Source of the DNA: Atriophallophorus winterbourni
Taxonomy: Eukaryota; Platyhelminthes; Trematoda; Plagiorchiida; Microphallidae
Direction: 5' to 3'
DNA: 64,000 nt
Assembly: GCA_013407085.1 (NCBI GenBank)
Contig: JACCGJ010000645.1
Span: 147,160 to 211,159 of the forward strand
Position 1 is the first letter of the stretch. Each line of letters opens with the position of its first letter. A program made the translations under genes and the position numbers. The notes beneath the pieces are model-generated. The model ran no database searches, was not told the origin of the DNA, and saw nothing but the letters and a program-made list of their open reading frames with translations. Shown here one piece after another: positions 19,791-31,559 of this stretch.

Positions 19791-20590
19791 TTCACATAAA
19801 TATAAATCAGGAAATAATAAATGCCACACAGAATGAGTCTATTCTTATAACCCCATATGGAAGTGGAACATACAAATCAACGAAAAAGTTCGAGGTACAA
19901 CGCCATCGTCATTGATTGTATTACCTTTTTTGTATTTTTAACTCTACTTTCTGTATTCTCCTCCATGTTCAACACTCATGCATTTAGTTGGCTACTATTG
20001 TACCAAGGTGTAAGGTTCAAAGTATTTTGAAATTCTTTCTTTCCCTTCAACATTACTTTTATTTTGAACCTAGTTACAAAACCTGAATTTTGTGAAATAG
20101 ATTTTGCTTGTGTTTTATTTTCCTGCAGTATTTTGATATAAAACTTTCTTTGTAATTATTTCTGTTATTGTAAATCTTTTCTGTACACGCCTTCGGTCAA
20201 ATGTTTGTTTTAATTTATTATTTCTGTCATTGTGGGTCATTGTTGCGGAATTTGGTTGCCATTTTGGGCTTCAGCATTTTGCTCGAATTTGTACGCTATT
20301 TTGAGTGTTATTTTTGATTGTCACAGAAAGTTTGGACGACATTTTGGTAAATTGATTCTTCTTATTTTTAAATCAGGTCGTCTTTTGTTTGAATTGAATT
20401 TCATTCTGGAGTATTTGGCTCCTTTGTTGCCATGGCGTTTCAATACAATTGAGATTTGAATAGTCAATTTTGTTGTAATTGTTGTTAATTACAGTACCGT
20501 AGAATATCCCAATCGTTGTTTTGAATTTGTCGGAATAAGAAACGGGCGGACTGCGCGTAACTCACGTCACAGACAATACACAAGGGAACA
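19791..20590. other. No gene seen; T-rich sequence
   Basis: Long T-rich plus strand (20000-20480) without a supported frame. Its base composition resembles the BEL LTR at 21424, but no alignable match was found by eye. Confidence 0.3.
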
Positions 20591-21180
20591 TTATTCAGTC
20601 CAGTTGAGTTCAGTTTTACCTGGCAGTAAGTGGCTAACGAGCTAATCGAGCGCCCAGAATTTCTTTCGGTGGATAGCTGCAAAAAGGCAATCACCACAGC
20701 CAAGAAATTTTTTCTAATTGTCCGTTGGATATCATGGCGCCAAGAGATTATTAGGGCTGTATTTAGGAAGCCAATCGTTATGAATGATGCTGGAAAAATA
20801 AAAAGCAATTTCTCGTCAACAGTACTGTGAGAGGTCAGCTAAAGGAGAGTTGTGTATTAAAAAACAGAACTGTGACGTTTACTTTATTTACCAGATAACG
20901 CTGAAAATGGTGAGCAACCTAATGTTGCATGGCATTTAGGGGAAGTATTTAGGAAATAGCTCACCCCAGATGCGGTTTAAGCCATTCTTGAAACTGGCCA
21001 CAGAATTGCAGGTTTTGTTAAAGCCGGTTCCTGAAATTCACCACCATGAGGCTGAAAATGTTTTTTTGGGAGACTAGTTTACATTACTCCAAAGCAAGTT
21101 TGCGCGAATGACCGCCAGTGCCCAGCTCGGGACTCAAGCAAACTAGTCGTCCATTAGTGATAGTGCTTCTGTTAAACGAA
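20591..21180 (-). mobile_element. CR1-like fragment E (LINE A/B family 3' end)
   Basis: Plus-strand GAGTTCAGTTTTACC at about 20606 is the tail, and GCGCCCAGAATTTCTTTCGGTGG is the 3' UTR unit of LINE A. At about 20990-20930 the minus strand reads FKNGLNRIWGELFPKYFP before a stop, the same C-terminus as LINE A (DALWLGLFPDFFP). Upstream remnants to 21180 are out of frame. Confidence 0.7.
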
Positions 21181-21423
21181 CTTCTTGCGATTTACACCTG
21201 CACGTAACCTGTGATGAGACTTTGACTGATGAGTGTGTAAGGCTTGTGAACGATAATGACTATTTATCTGTCTGTTATTTCTTCCATACCTTTAAAAATT
21301 CAAATAAAAATGACCATCGCAAGGGTATACAATTATCTGTTGGAGACGTTTCTAATACAATAGTGAGTAAATTTTCGCAACTGGAAGAGGAGCTTGTACG
21401 AGTGAAAAATGGTGTAAACCATT

Positions 21424-21845
21424 TGTGAAAGGCAGAATTCCAATTATTTATTAAAAATCAAACGTTCGAATCTCCTGCATTTTGTTCAATTTGTATCGTT
21501 TTGTTTTACTGAACTATTTGAAGTTATTGGATTTTGGGTCAACTTTTTTGCATCTTTAATTGGCCGTTCGCGCGCAGTTGAAGTTGTGACATTTAGCTGT
21601 ATTTTTTTGCTATTGAATATTCGTTGTTTTTAGATTCAGTACGAAGCGAAATAATTGAGGTTTGCTATTTTATTGAATAATTATTTCGTTTCAATAGTAC
21701 CGTATTGTCTCACGTATTGTCTTGTCAATATTTTGGTGGGCTTGTACGCGTGACTCAACCGTTCATTAGACACATTGGTGCCTATACCGTGACTGAATAC
21801 TTTGACGTTGAACTCGAGTTTCCCCGGACCGTATTGGCGGTTACA
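21424..21845 (+). repeat. 5' LTR of the BEL/Pao element
   Basis: 422 bp, TGTGAAAGGCAG...GGCGGTTACA. Aligns over its whole length with 29236-29654, with scattered substitutions and 1-2 base gaps. Confidence 0.9.
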
Positions 21846-22089
21846 GTGCTCAATTCGCTTCGTTAGAGCGCATAGGGAAAATGAAGAAGAGCTCGTCAAA
21901 GAAACCAAAAGAACACGACGAGAAGATTCTGCTGGACGGGTAAGTCAATAATTTTACATTGGTTGATAGTGTTTCATGCTCTGCAGCTTCTGCAAGCGCA
22001 AATAGTTGAGGAAGAGAGACGTCGAGTGCTAGAATTAGAATTGTTTAAAGCCTCGAATGTTACTAGATTAGCTCGACTCAGAACAGTCG

Positions 22090-23110
22090 GAGGATGGTGA
22101 TTTTGGTCCCATTGCTGGATGCAGTACGTCGGATATGACCGTCCAGGATAATCACAAGTCTGTGACATTTCAAGACGAGCATAAAGGATCAATTAATCTA
22201 GCTGAACGTTCGGCGCCGGTGTTGCCACGAGTAGAATTACAGTATTTTGATGGTAATATATGTCAATACTGGACATTTATTCGACAGTTCGAAACTTCAT
22301 CAAAATTAATGTGTTTGATGAAGGTCAACGCATGCTATACTTGCAACATTATTGTAGATGTCAAGTGCGAGACGCCATTGACGGGTGTAGCATGCTGCCG
22401 CCCGAATCCGCTTATAAATGGGCTAGAGAGATTCTAACCGATCTCTATGGACAATCTCATGTCATCGCCCGGTCGATGATTGACCGTCTGACTTCCTATC
22501 TGTCACACGCGAAAACGAACGGGTTCTCGCTGACTCAACTTTCGATAGAGATGCAGAAATGTGAGACTGCTCTCTCTCAAATGAATTGCGAGGCGGACCT
22601 TGATTCTTTGACGACACTTGAGTTGATTGTCTATAAATTATCATATGAACTGCAGGATCGTTGGGCCAGATTAGTTGATGTGATCAACCAAGGCAACCGT
22701 CAGCCTAAATTTCATGACCTGCAGCGGTTTATAGCGGACGAGGCACGTATATGCCGTAGTCGCTTCGGTCAAATTGCGACCAAATCGAATGTAAAAACGA
22801 TGGAGAAGACAAGTAAAGACTTTGCACGAGTTCATGCTACAGTTAACCGCACGGGTTAATTTTAATCGAACCTTGACAGCAGTTGTTATGTCTGTGGTGG
22901 TAAACACGATTTGGATAATTGTGACATGTTCAAATCTTACGATGTGACTGGTCGGTGAAACGTTGTCAATAAATATCAGGCTTGTTTCTCATGTCTTCTT
23001 ACTGGTCATGGAGCTATAAATTGCTGCAAGAATGTGTTCTGCTCTGTCTCTGGTTGTAATGGGAGGCATAATTACTTGTTACATATGCACAAAGAAGAAA
23101 CTGATCAAAA
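22090..23110 (+). pseudogene. BEL/Pao gag (broken)
   Basis: The N-terminal part (22135-22310, PVLPRVELQYFDGNICQYW) shifts near 22260 into the long frame 22260-22859, which has the Pao-type gag body (LQHYCRC...DAIDGC, YKWAREILTDLYGQ, LTTLELIVYKL, FIADEARI). The zinc knuckles follow to about 23100: CYVCGGKHDLDNC, then CFSCLLTGHGAINC. A stop at 22857 and another near 22958 interrupt it. Confidence 0.8.
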
Positions 23111-23615
23111 TTTGTTAAAATGTAACAGTATGAGTGCTCGTTTTGAACGTGTCCGTCTGGGTACATTGCCTGTTACCGTTCTGGGACCACGAGGCGCAGT
23201 TGATACATATGCCATGTTGGATAACGGATCTGATGAGTCTCTTGTAAAAAGTAGCCTTCTTGTTGAATTGGGAATTCAACCCGAAAAAGAAGTCCTACAT
23301 ATTCGAACGCTGAATTCGGTTTCTCATCTAGAATCTGGGAAAACAGAACTCTCGCTAGCACCATTAGGTTGCGATAAACCTACTGTGGTCATACAGCGCG
23401 CATTTTGTGTTTCGGATCTGCCTAGAAACAATTGTTGTTCGGCTGCTATTGACGCCAAGCCATGGAAGCATTTGAATGATTTAGATTTACCTGACATTCC
23501 TGATCACTCGGTTGGTCTGCTTATTGGAGCGGACGTACCAGAAGCACATGGGGTACTGGAGCAGAGATTTGGTCGCCCCAACCAGCCATTTGCTTACCTA
23601 ACCACGCTTGGCTGA
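23034..23615 (+). pseudogene. BEL/Pao aspartic protease region
   Basis: Frame with a DTG-like active site read as AMLDNGSDESLV: the usual D-x-G-S is preserved as DNGS. This is followed by the LRTLN-type block and SVGLLIGADVPEAH typical of the BEL protease domain. It ends at a stop before the linker to RT. Confidence 0.75.
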
Positions 23616-23639
23616 GTGGTTCTGGGACCAGTAATTCCC

Positions 23640-25912
23640 AGGCGACACGTAACAAGCTCGTGTTCAGTGCTCAAAGGGAATTCACAGATGTGACTGCGAA
23701 ATTGAAAATAATGTATAACAAAGAATTTGATGATAGCGCATCATGTGATCAACAAATGTCAAGGGATGAATTAAAGGCCGTTAAAATCGTCGAAAGGTCT
23801 TGTCGTTTGAAAAACGGTCATTTCGAAGTGTGCTTACCTTGAAAAAAAGATTTTCATCAATTTTGTAGCAACTATGATCAAGCGAAGTCGCGTCTGCAGA
23901 GCATGCGTTCTAGGTTTCTGCGGAACCCTGAGTTATTCCAAAGGTATGCAAGTATGATGGAACGTAATTTTAGCTCTGGATATGCGACTTCTGTTCCGGA
24001 ACATCAATTACGAACAGAGTTTTGACCGCGATGGTATCTTCCACATCATGCAGTGGTTAACCCTAAAAAGCCTGGTAAGCTAAGGGTTGTACATGACTGT
24101 GCCGCCAAATTCAGAGGTGTATCACCAAATGATTGTTTGTATCAAGGTCCAGATACACTACGTAGTTTATTCGGTATACTTCTGCGGTTTTGCAAGGAAC
24201 TGATTGCGCTCTCTGGCGACATTAAAGAAATGTTCATGCAGGTGTCTGTACCTCAGACTGATCGGGGCGCTTTGAGGTTTTTGTGGTGGCTGAAGAATGA
24301 CATGTCTCAAAACCCTATTGAATACCAGATGGCTGTCCATCCGTTCGGAGCGGTTTCTTCACCATTCGTCGCGAACTTCGCTCTAACACATACGCTTGCC
24401 CTGTGTGATCAGAATGCCCCCGCGCTATTCGCAATAACTTTAAGTCGACAACTTACTTATCTCTGTATCAAATGTGGGCGAGACAATTATTTTCATCGAC
24501 GAAATTCACCGTATGTTTTCCAAATGTGGCTTCCGGTTGCGGGAGAGGTTGTCAAATTACAAGAATGTTTTGAAAAATATTCCAGATGAAGAATTAGCCC
24601 ATCCAGACGAAACATTTCGGCTAAGCCCCGTCCCCGTGGATAGAACATTAGGTCTTAAATGGGATTCCATTGCTGACGAGTTTCATTTCTTATTTTGGCC
24701 AAATGACGTTCTCCTCACAAGATGCTCATTGTTATCAGTAGTTTCGTCTTTGTTTGACCCTTTGGGATTGGTCGCTCCAATTCTGCTGCCAGCAAAATTA
24801 CTGCTTCAGAGGCTTTGTCGCGACAAATTAGATTGGGATGCTAAACTATGTCCGACGGACGTGCGAGTTTGGAAAAACTTGGTTTGTAACGTTCTGGAAT
24901 TGCAATCATTGAGGATACCCTGATGAATGAAGCGCCAAGGAGCTCATGTATTACGACCCCGATTGCACGCGTTTCGTGATGCTTCAGAAGTTGGGTATAG
25001 GGTTGTTATTTACCTCAGATTTAATCCAGTTTCAGGTCCTCCATATTGCTGCCTACTCTACTCAAAGTCACGTGTCGCTCCACTAAAACCCGTCACTATT
25101 CCGCGTTTGGAACTGGTAGCCGCAAAGCTGGCGGTATCGCTTGCCGTCATAGTAGAGAACGAAATTCAGTTGTAATTAGATCAAACGTGTTTTTGGACTG
25201 ATTCGACGATTGTTATTCATTATATCAACAATAATTCCACAAGGTGTAGTACGTTTGTGTCCAACAGGTTAACAGTAATACATCAGCACACGAAACCAAG
25301 TCAATGGCGACACATACGATCTGAAGACAATCCAGCTGATCTTGTTTCTCGTGGGTGCAACGATGTTTCCGAGATACACCGATGGTTGATGGGACCGAAG
25401 TTCTTAACACATCCTGAATCGAAACGGCCGTCAAATTTATCATTCAAACTTCCCAATGATGTTGAATTGAAGAGAAATCCAAAGAGAGTTAATATAGTGC
25501 ATCAAAAAGCAGGTCTTTATGATGTCCTACAGTATTACTCGTCTTGGCGGAAATTGAGGATAGCAGTTGCTTGGTTGACCAGGTTTAAGCAGTACATTGT
25601 TAAAAAAGTGTTGTTCAGAACGGAAGACTAACGGCTAATGAACTCCACCACGCTAAACGCGACATATTGCGAATTGTTCAATCGCAATCATTTTCTGGGA
25701 TTGCACAGTTACTCTTGTCCGGTAGAGTTTGTACAAAGGTTCGTGGAGCTCAGCTGCGAATATTGAATCCAGTTATTATCGATGGACTAATCTGCGTAAA
25801 CGGTCGCCTAAATCTGACGGGACGTTTCGAAGTCACAAAACTTCCTGTCGTTGTACCAAAGATAGACCCTGTCACTGACCTCATTGTCAGGCATAACCAC
25901 ATTTCAAGGTAA
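23640..25912 (+). pseudogene. BEL/Pao RT, RNase H and integrase N-terminus (broken)
   Basis: The RT starts near 24053 with NPKKPGKLRVVHDCAA and GDIKEMFMQV. The expected xVDD catalytic block is not readable around 24440-24480, where the frame shifts to FIDEIHRMFSKCGFRLRE. FDPLGLVAP (24757) belongs to the A17-type region, and HAFRDASEVGY (24967) and PRLELVAAKLA (25100) to RNase H. HIRSEDNPADLVSRG (about 25310) is at the end of RNase H, and 25667-25912 leads into the integrase finger (IVRHNHISR), where the LINE insertion cuts it. Confidence 0.8.
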
Positions 25913-27350
25913 TTCAAGAAAATTCAAGGTTTTCAATGGTCTAAAAAGCAACAAGCTTGACAACAACCATAGGATAGTAAAAATTGAAATTTAAGTGTAT
26001 AAACAATATAAAAACAAAGATTAAATAGTATATAAGTGTTCTGGAAACGAATAATGCAATAAAAATTCGTCTAATTTTGTTTTAAAGTCATGCAAGTTAG
26101 TGGCGTGAGCAACGGTTGAAGGTGAACTGTTCCAAGTAAAACAGACACAAACAGAATAAAAATACCTTCTACAGTTCAGGTGGGAATGGGGTACGACCAG
26201 CACATATTCATGGGTCCAATAATTCATCGTATCCTTTCGCGTGAATAAATCCTGTAAGGGATGGTTCAGGGTATGGAATGTTTTGTAAAGTAAGATAAGG
26301 TCTCCTCTGATTCGTCGATAGGAAAAATCAAACAGATTCAGTTGAGCTATCCTTCCTTTATATGGTTTGTTCCGGATGCTGAGAACTAGTTTCGTTGAGC
26401 GGTGATAGATTCGCCGCATAAGTTCCACATCCCTCTTGAGCCACGGAGACTATGACTGCACACCGTATTCTATGACTGGTCTCAAGTATGTATTCATGAT
26501 CCTTGGGAATATCTTGAGCGAAAATTTCCAAAATACTCGTTTAAGCAGATTTAGAACGCGTGTTGCTTTTTTGGAGGCAGTATTAGTTTGAAGTGATGTT
26601 TTCAAACAAGAGCATATCCTGACACCCAAATCTTTTTCTTCACTGCAATTTTCAAGGACATGCGAACCTATATGATATGTGAACCCTACTCGATTCCCCA
26701 CATTCATGATCCTGCATTTGTTGAAGTTAAACGGCAGTTTGTTCTTCAACGATCAGCTGTGAAGCGTATCAAAATCCTTTTGTAATAACAGACAGTCTTC
26801 TGGACTACGAATGCTGCGCCAAATCTTTATGTCGTCCGCAAATAACGAAATGTTACATCGAACAATTTCCGGTATTCCATTGACATAAACCAGAAAGAGG
26901 ATCGGACCAAGGGCTGAGCCTAGGGGAACTCCGCTATTTGCTGCAATTGGTTTGGACAATGCACCATAAACACGTACCTGGTTAGTGCGATTTGTTAGGT
27001 AGTCATGTAGCAAATTCAGCAACTTTTCAGTGATACCAAGCCTTCCAAGCTTCTGCAGTAGAAGGGAATGGTCAACGCGATCGAATGTTTTTGAAATATC
27101 CAAGTAGCACGCGTGTATTGTTTGTCCTTTATCTACCGATTTTGTCCAATCATCCAGCGTTACCAGTAAATTAGACAAACAGGAATAATTTCGTCTGAAT
27201 CCATGCTGGTTCCTCGAAAGCAACTGATTATTCTCGAAATGTTCCATTAGATCGTCAACAATTAGTCGCTCAAGTAATTTTGAAATCACTGGTAACAGAG
27301 TAACGGGTCGGTAATTGGAAACATCGGAGCGATTTCCACCTTTGTGAAGG
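25912..27350 (-). mobile_element. CR1-like LINE F nested in the BEL integrase
   Basis: Minus strand. RT core 27289-26753 (SKLLERLIVDDL, QHGFRRNYSC, DISKTFDRVDH, SGVPLGSALGP, FADD), C-terminal parts 26749-26450 and 26428-26021, and a 3' end of AATTCAAG repeats at 25908-25930. The BEL frame stops at HNHISR and resumes at GHSGIKHIL near 27348, so the insertion limits are well defined. It is 5'-truncated, with a stop between RT and C-terminal parts. Confidence 0.85.
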
Positions 27351-28444
27351 ACATAGTGGGATTAAGCACATATTATCGGCTATACGAGAACGATTTTGGA
27401 TTCTTCAAGGTGGAGCTACTGTGTAGCGAATAATTGGTCGATGTATAATATGCCGCCGGTATGCAGCTGAGAAATGCCAGCAGTTGATGGCCCCGTTGCC
27501 GGTTAGCAGGCTAGAAGGTGGTTCATAACCATCCTAGCATGTGGGTATTGACTATTTTGGTCCATTTTTTGTAAAACGCAGAAGAATGACCGAAAAACGA
27601 TACGGTTGTTTATTTAGTTATTGACAGACCAGAGCAGTTCATTTAGAGTTGGCGAATTCTTTAACAACTGAATCGTTCATACTAGCGTTAATTCGGTTCA
27701 TTGGTCGCCGCGGAATGCCTACGGATATCTACAGTGATAATGGAACTAATTTCGTTGGTGCTCAGAGAGAACTTTGAGACTGCTTGGTTAAATGGGATGA
27801 ACATAAAATAAATGAATATCTTGCATCACAGGGAATACGCTGGCAATTTCAACCGCCATATGCCAGTCATCGAGATTGTGTTTGGGAGCGTGTGATCAGG
27901 TCTGTTAGAAGAATTCTGTTTGGATTGGGATTGGAACAAGTGGTTTCGGACGATGGTAGAGTCCGAGCGTATCCTGAATAATCGTCCATTGGTTCTGGCC
28001 TCCCTGGATTCCGCAGAAACTACTGCCTTGACACCTTATCACTCATTACTTCTGCGAGGTAATGCTGACCTACCTCTCCCAGTTGCTGAAAAATATCTTC
28101 GAGGATGGAAGCAAGCGTCTTATTTAGCGGACATTTTTTGGCGCAGATGGATGCAATAATACTTGTCTACACTTCAAACCAGCCAAAGATGGCTTCGAAA
28201 GCACCGCAACTTAATAGTTGTGGATTTGGTTCATGTAGTAAACGACGCAACACATCGTGGGTCTTGGCCTTTGGGTCGTGTCACTGAATGCTTGACCTCA
28301 AAAGATGGGTTAGTTAGACATTTTCGTGTACAATTGCGAGAAGTAGAATTTCTGCGGGATATTCGGCAACTTTGTTTTCTGGAGGCAGATTCGAATATAG
28401 ATGAAAACATGCATGCTGTTTCCGGAACTGGTTTAGTTACGTAA
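27348..28444 (+). pseudogene. BEL/Pao integrase, second part
   Basis: GHSGIKHILSAIRERFW then CIICRRYAAE complete the zinc finger. The core follows with DYFGPF (first Asp, about 27548), [11 protein letters not shown] (second Asp, about 27735) and VWERVIRSVRRIL (Glu, about 27890). 28163-28444 carries the C-terminal block (GSWPLGRVTE). Several stops and shifts are present, e.g. near 27622 and 27777. Confidence 0.8.
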
Positions 28445-28454
28445 TGTGATTGGA

Positions 28455-29105
28455 CCAACCAGGTTGGTTGAAGTTGTTGTTGTTGGCCTCCGTCGGTCGA
28501 TGTTGACCATGAATGTACATCACATCGCATGAATTTCATGTTTTGCAACTTTTTGAATGACTAAACAGTCCGATTCGGGAGGAAGAATCTCTCCCACAGC
28601 GCTTGCAACGATAGTCAGAACTCGGTTGTATTGCATTAGTTGCACGCGGGCGGCGTGATCTGCGTCCAGCAGCCAGGAGCTGTATTTGCTCCTCCCCGGC
28701 TTGCAGTCGACGTTTTACACAATGCCTCCAAAGTGAGCGGTCAAGAGCAAGTTCTTCCCAGCTCAAGGGGCCAATGTCAAGAGCTTTCATATCTCTTTTG
28801 CAAACATCTTTGTACCGCAAGTGCGGTCTGCCAAATGGTCGACTTCCTAATTGCAACTCACCGTAGAGTAGATCTTTCGGAATACGACCATTTCCCATTC
28901 TATAGACATGACCAAGCCACCGCAGGCGGCGCTGACGTAGACCAGCTTTCGAAAGCACTTCAGCGTTAGTCACTCTGTCCATCCACGATATGTTCAAGAT
29001 ACGACGGGTTGGTTGAAGTAAGGCATGGAAAACGTCTGGCTTCTGAATTTCGTCACGTGTGTGAAGCATGGAGAACGTCTTGTGCATTATGACATTATCT
29101 CACTT
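28455..29105 (-). mobile_element. RTE-like LINE 3' fragment 1, nested in BEL
   Basis: The minus-strand frame 29087-28536 encodes the RTE C-terminus: RLRWLGHVYRMGNGRIPKDL, CKRDMKALDI, LALDRSLWR, and a terminal CCHC-like finger (CKRCGRDSSSRIGLFSHSKSC). Related pieces occur at 36305, 50555 and, on the plus strand, 55690. It is open for 183 codons, so this copy is younger than its host BEL element. Confidence 0.8.
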
Positions 29106-29235
29106 TAATTCCGAAAGTAACATCTACGCGTTAGTTCTAGCATATGAGCTGAAGAATGAATAATGACCTTCTTAGGGAACCAGAGCATGTGCATTGTTAA
29201 CCTTTGTGAAATCCGGTGCGGATTTCGGGGGGCGA

Positions 29236-29654
29236 TGTAAAAGGCAGAATTCCAATTATCTATTAAAAATCAAACGTTCGAATCTCCTGCATTTGTTCAT
29301 TTTTTATCGTTTTGTTTTACTGAATTATTTAAGGTTATTGGATTTTGGGTCAACGTTTTGCATATTCATTTGGCCGTTCGCTCGCAGTTAAGGTTGTGAC
29401 ATTTAGCTGTATTTGTTGCTATTGAATATTCGTTGTTTCTAGATTCAGTACGGAGCAGAATAATTGAGGTTTGCTATTTTATTGAATAATTATTTCGTTT
29501 CAATAGTACCGTATTGTCCCACGTATTGTCTTGTCAATATTTTGGTGGGCTTGGGCGCGTGACTCAACCGTTCATTAGACACATCGGTGCCTATACCGTG
29601 ACTGAATACTTTGACGTTGAACTCGAGTTTCCCCTGACCGTATTGGCGGTTACA
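29236..29654 (+). repeat. 3' LTR of the BEL/Pao element
   Basis: 419 bp, TGTAAAAGGCAG...GGCGGTTACA, followed by CCATC, close to the CCATT before the 5' LTR. Confidence 0.9.
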
Positions 29655-29659
29655 CCATC

Positions 29660-30540
29660 AATCAAGCCTTATACATGGCAACTGAACAAGCGAATATGTT
29701 TAACTTTACCACCACAATACCGTTCTCTGGAAAAGGTTTAATTTTTGCAGCAAAGCACCCAGGAGAGTGTTAAAAACGTCTTGAAGCGGAAAACTTTTAA
29801 AATAAAATGCCCCGTTAACCAAATATTCCTCGAAAAACGTTTCGCCTAATGTTATCTGCATTAACGTGCCTGAGTCGACTGAGAAGATATTCTCGAATAA
29901 ACACCAGAATGAGTCAGCTGAATGGTTGACACTGTGCACTCGGATGCATCTAGGAGCAATCAACCCAGTTTCGTTGGTTCGCTTGAGTCGTCCCCAAAAC
30001 AACAAGATGAGCCGCAATTGCTCGAAGTAGTAGTGTAAAATGATAAAGATTTAGAAGATATAGTTCTATCGACATACTTACTACGGGACGGAATGGAAAA
30101 TACAGCTCGTGTATTTGTTGGTTCGCCCTGGTCAGAGCGGGTTAAATCGCCACCCGAAAGGAACCAAAACAAAACAAGTGAACACAATAAGCGCAACTTT
30201 ATTCTTTTAAATGTCTCATAAGATGCCACTAGTTCAAATACAAAGTGTAAAACAAACCACGACATTTATTAGTAATGCTATTCAAACCAGCAATGCAGCG
30301 GTTATCGATATTTTTCGAATTCCGAAGTCATCGAATTACGAAGGTAATGGTCCACGACCCATTAAACTGGTTTATTTGACTACCACTATGGTGGACACTG
30401 TGCTCACCATTTAGAGCCAGTATGGATACAAAGTTCCATAAGGGTTCAAATTTGTCAGTAGAAACCTGAAAACTGACTCTGTCGTGGAAGCTGCCGAGCC
30501 TGTTGTTACTTAGCACATAGACTAACATGTTACAAGGGTA
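29660..30540. other. Possible eroded LINE ORF1 region; otherwise no gene
   Basis: On the plus strand around 30310-30410 FRIPKSSNYEGNGPRPIKLV resembles the PRPI block of LINE ORF1 RNA-binding domains, and it lies directly upstream of the LINE fragment at 30540. The remainder (29660-30190) has no supported frame. Confidence 0.3.
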
Positions 30541-31412
30541 TTCATAAGAGTGCGCCAACTGTCATTGTACGCACTACGTCTCCGTTCTTTCTCCGTTCCA
30601 CCAAATGTCATTCAACTTTTCGTTTTTTCTTGTATCATTCCCCATCTTCTTTTCTCATCTCCTGTGATTTTTCCTAGCCTCTTGGAAAAGGATTTTACGA
30701 TGATCAGAAGATGCATTAAGCTCATCTCAAGATTGAGTTGTGTTTCCGCTGATGACATTCGAGACATTATTGTCAATAGTCATTTTCGTGAATGCAGCAG
30801 ATTGATCGCGAACATTTCTACCGATAGTTTTACATTCATTGAACAAAAGCCTTGTTTCTTGCAGATCATTTTCCTCCACCCAAAGCCGGTATGTTATTCC
30901 CTATTCAAGAACGAATAAATTTAGAAATTCTTATATCCCATACTGGGCCCGATACATGGTACAGCAATCAAAAGCTGTTACAGAGTTGAAAGAACGCTTG
31001 ACAATTTTCTAATGATGTCACAATGTCCCAGTTATTTTTCGAGTTAATTATTCAAATTCCTCTAACATTTGTCTAGCCCATGGTAACCTGACACTTTTTA
31101 AGCCCAATTATTACTCCATTATGTGGCACTTATTATATTATATTTTATTTGAATTATATAAAGAACCTAATTTATAGATGATATGAAGTCGGAAAAACGC
31201 TAACCGATTTTTAATTCACGCTGAGATGTCCTGTTTTTTAATTCTTTTTTAATTCCCGTCACATTTGTCTAGCCCGAGGTAACCCGACACTTCATTCGCC
31301 TATGTATTATTTTATTGTGCCCACGCTATGCATATTTTTTGGTATTATGTGGAGAAATTATTCTATTGCTGAAAACTCGTGAACATGAATAAAGTCATTC
31401 TTCTTCTTCTTC
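30540..31412 (+). mobile_element. LINE fragment H (C-terminal RT region, TTC tail)
   Basis: The frame 30550-30918 reads VIQLFVFSCIIPHLL, SPVIFPSLLEKDFTMIRRCIKLISR and RDIIVNSHFRECSRLI, like the region after RT in CR1/Jockey-type LINEs. After it are AATAAA (31389) and a (TTC)n tail at 31399-31411. The 3' UTR holds a repeated word, ACATTTGTCTAGCCC, at 31066 and 31261. Family placement is by eye only. Confidence 0.5.
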
Positions 31413-31559
31413 TAGATGCCAGGAATCCTGATCCACAATACGGATGTCGATCGACTCTATTGGAGTCGGTGATGTAATATACCCATTAACACGAGCCCCT
31501 CGATCTTTGACACGTATTCAACTTACCTGATTAAATACGCATCATCAAACACCTTTATC

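Larger units (their letters stand above)
21424..29654 (+). mobile_element. BEL/Pao LTR retrotransposon, old, with two nested insertions
   Basis: LTRs of 422 bp (21424-21845) and 419 bp (29236-29654) begin TGT and end ACA and differ at many positions. Flanks are CCATT (21419-21423) and CCATC (29655-29659), a target duplication with one mismatch. Gag, protease, RT, RNase H and integrase appear in the BEL order, broken by many shifts and stops. A CR1-like LINE (25912-27350) splits the integrase zinc-binding region, and an RTE 3' fragment (28455-29105) lies before the 3' LTR. Confidence 0.9.

Noticed and set aside
21215..21260. ACTGATGAGTGTG, another hammerhead-like word
   Set aside because: No following GAAAC and no hairpin of suitable length.
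31066..31294. CRISPR-like or direct-repeat array
   Set aside because: Only two copies of a 15-bp word in a LINE 3' UTR.
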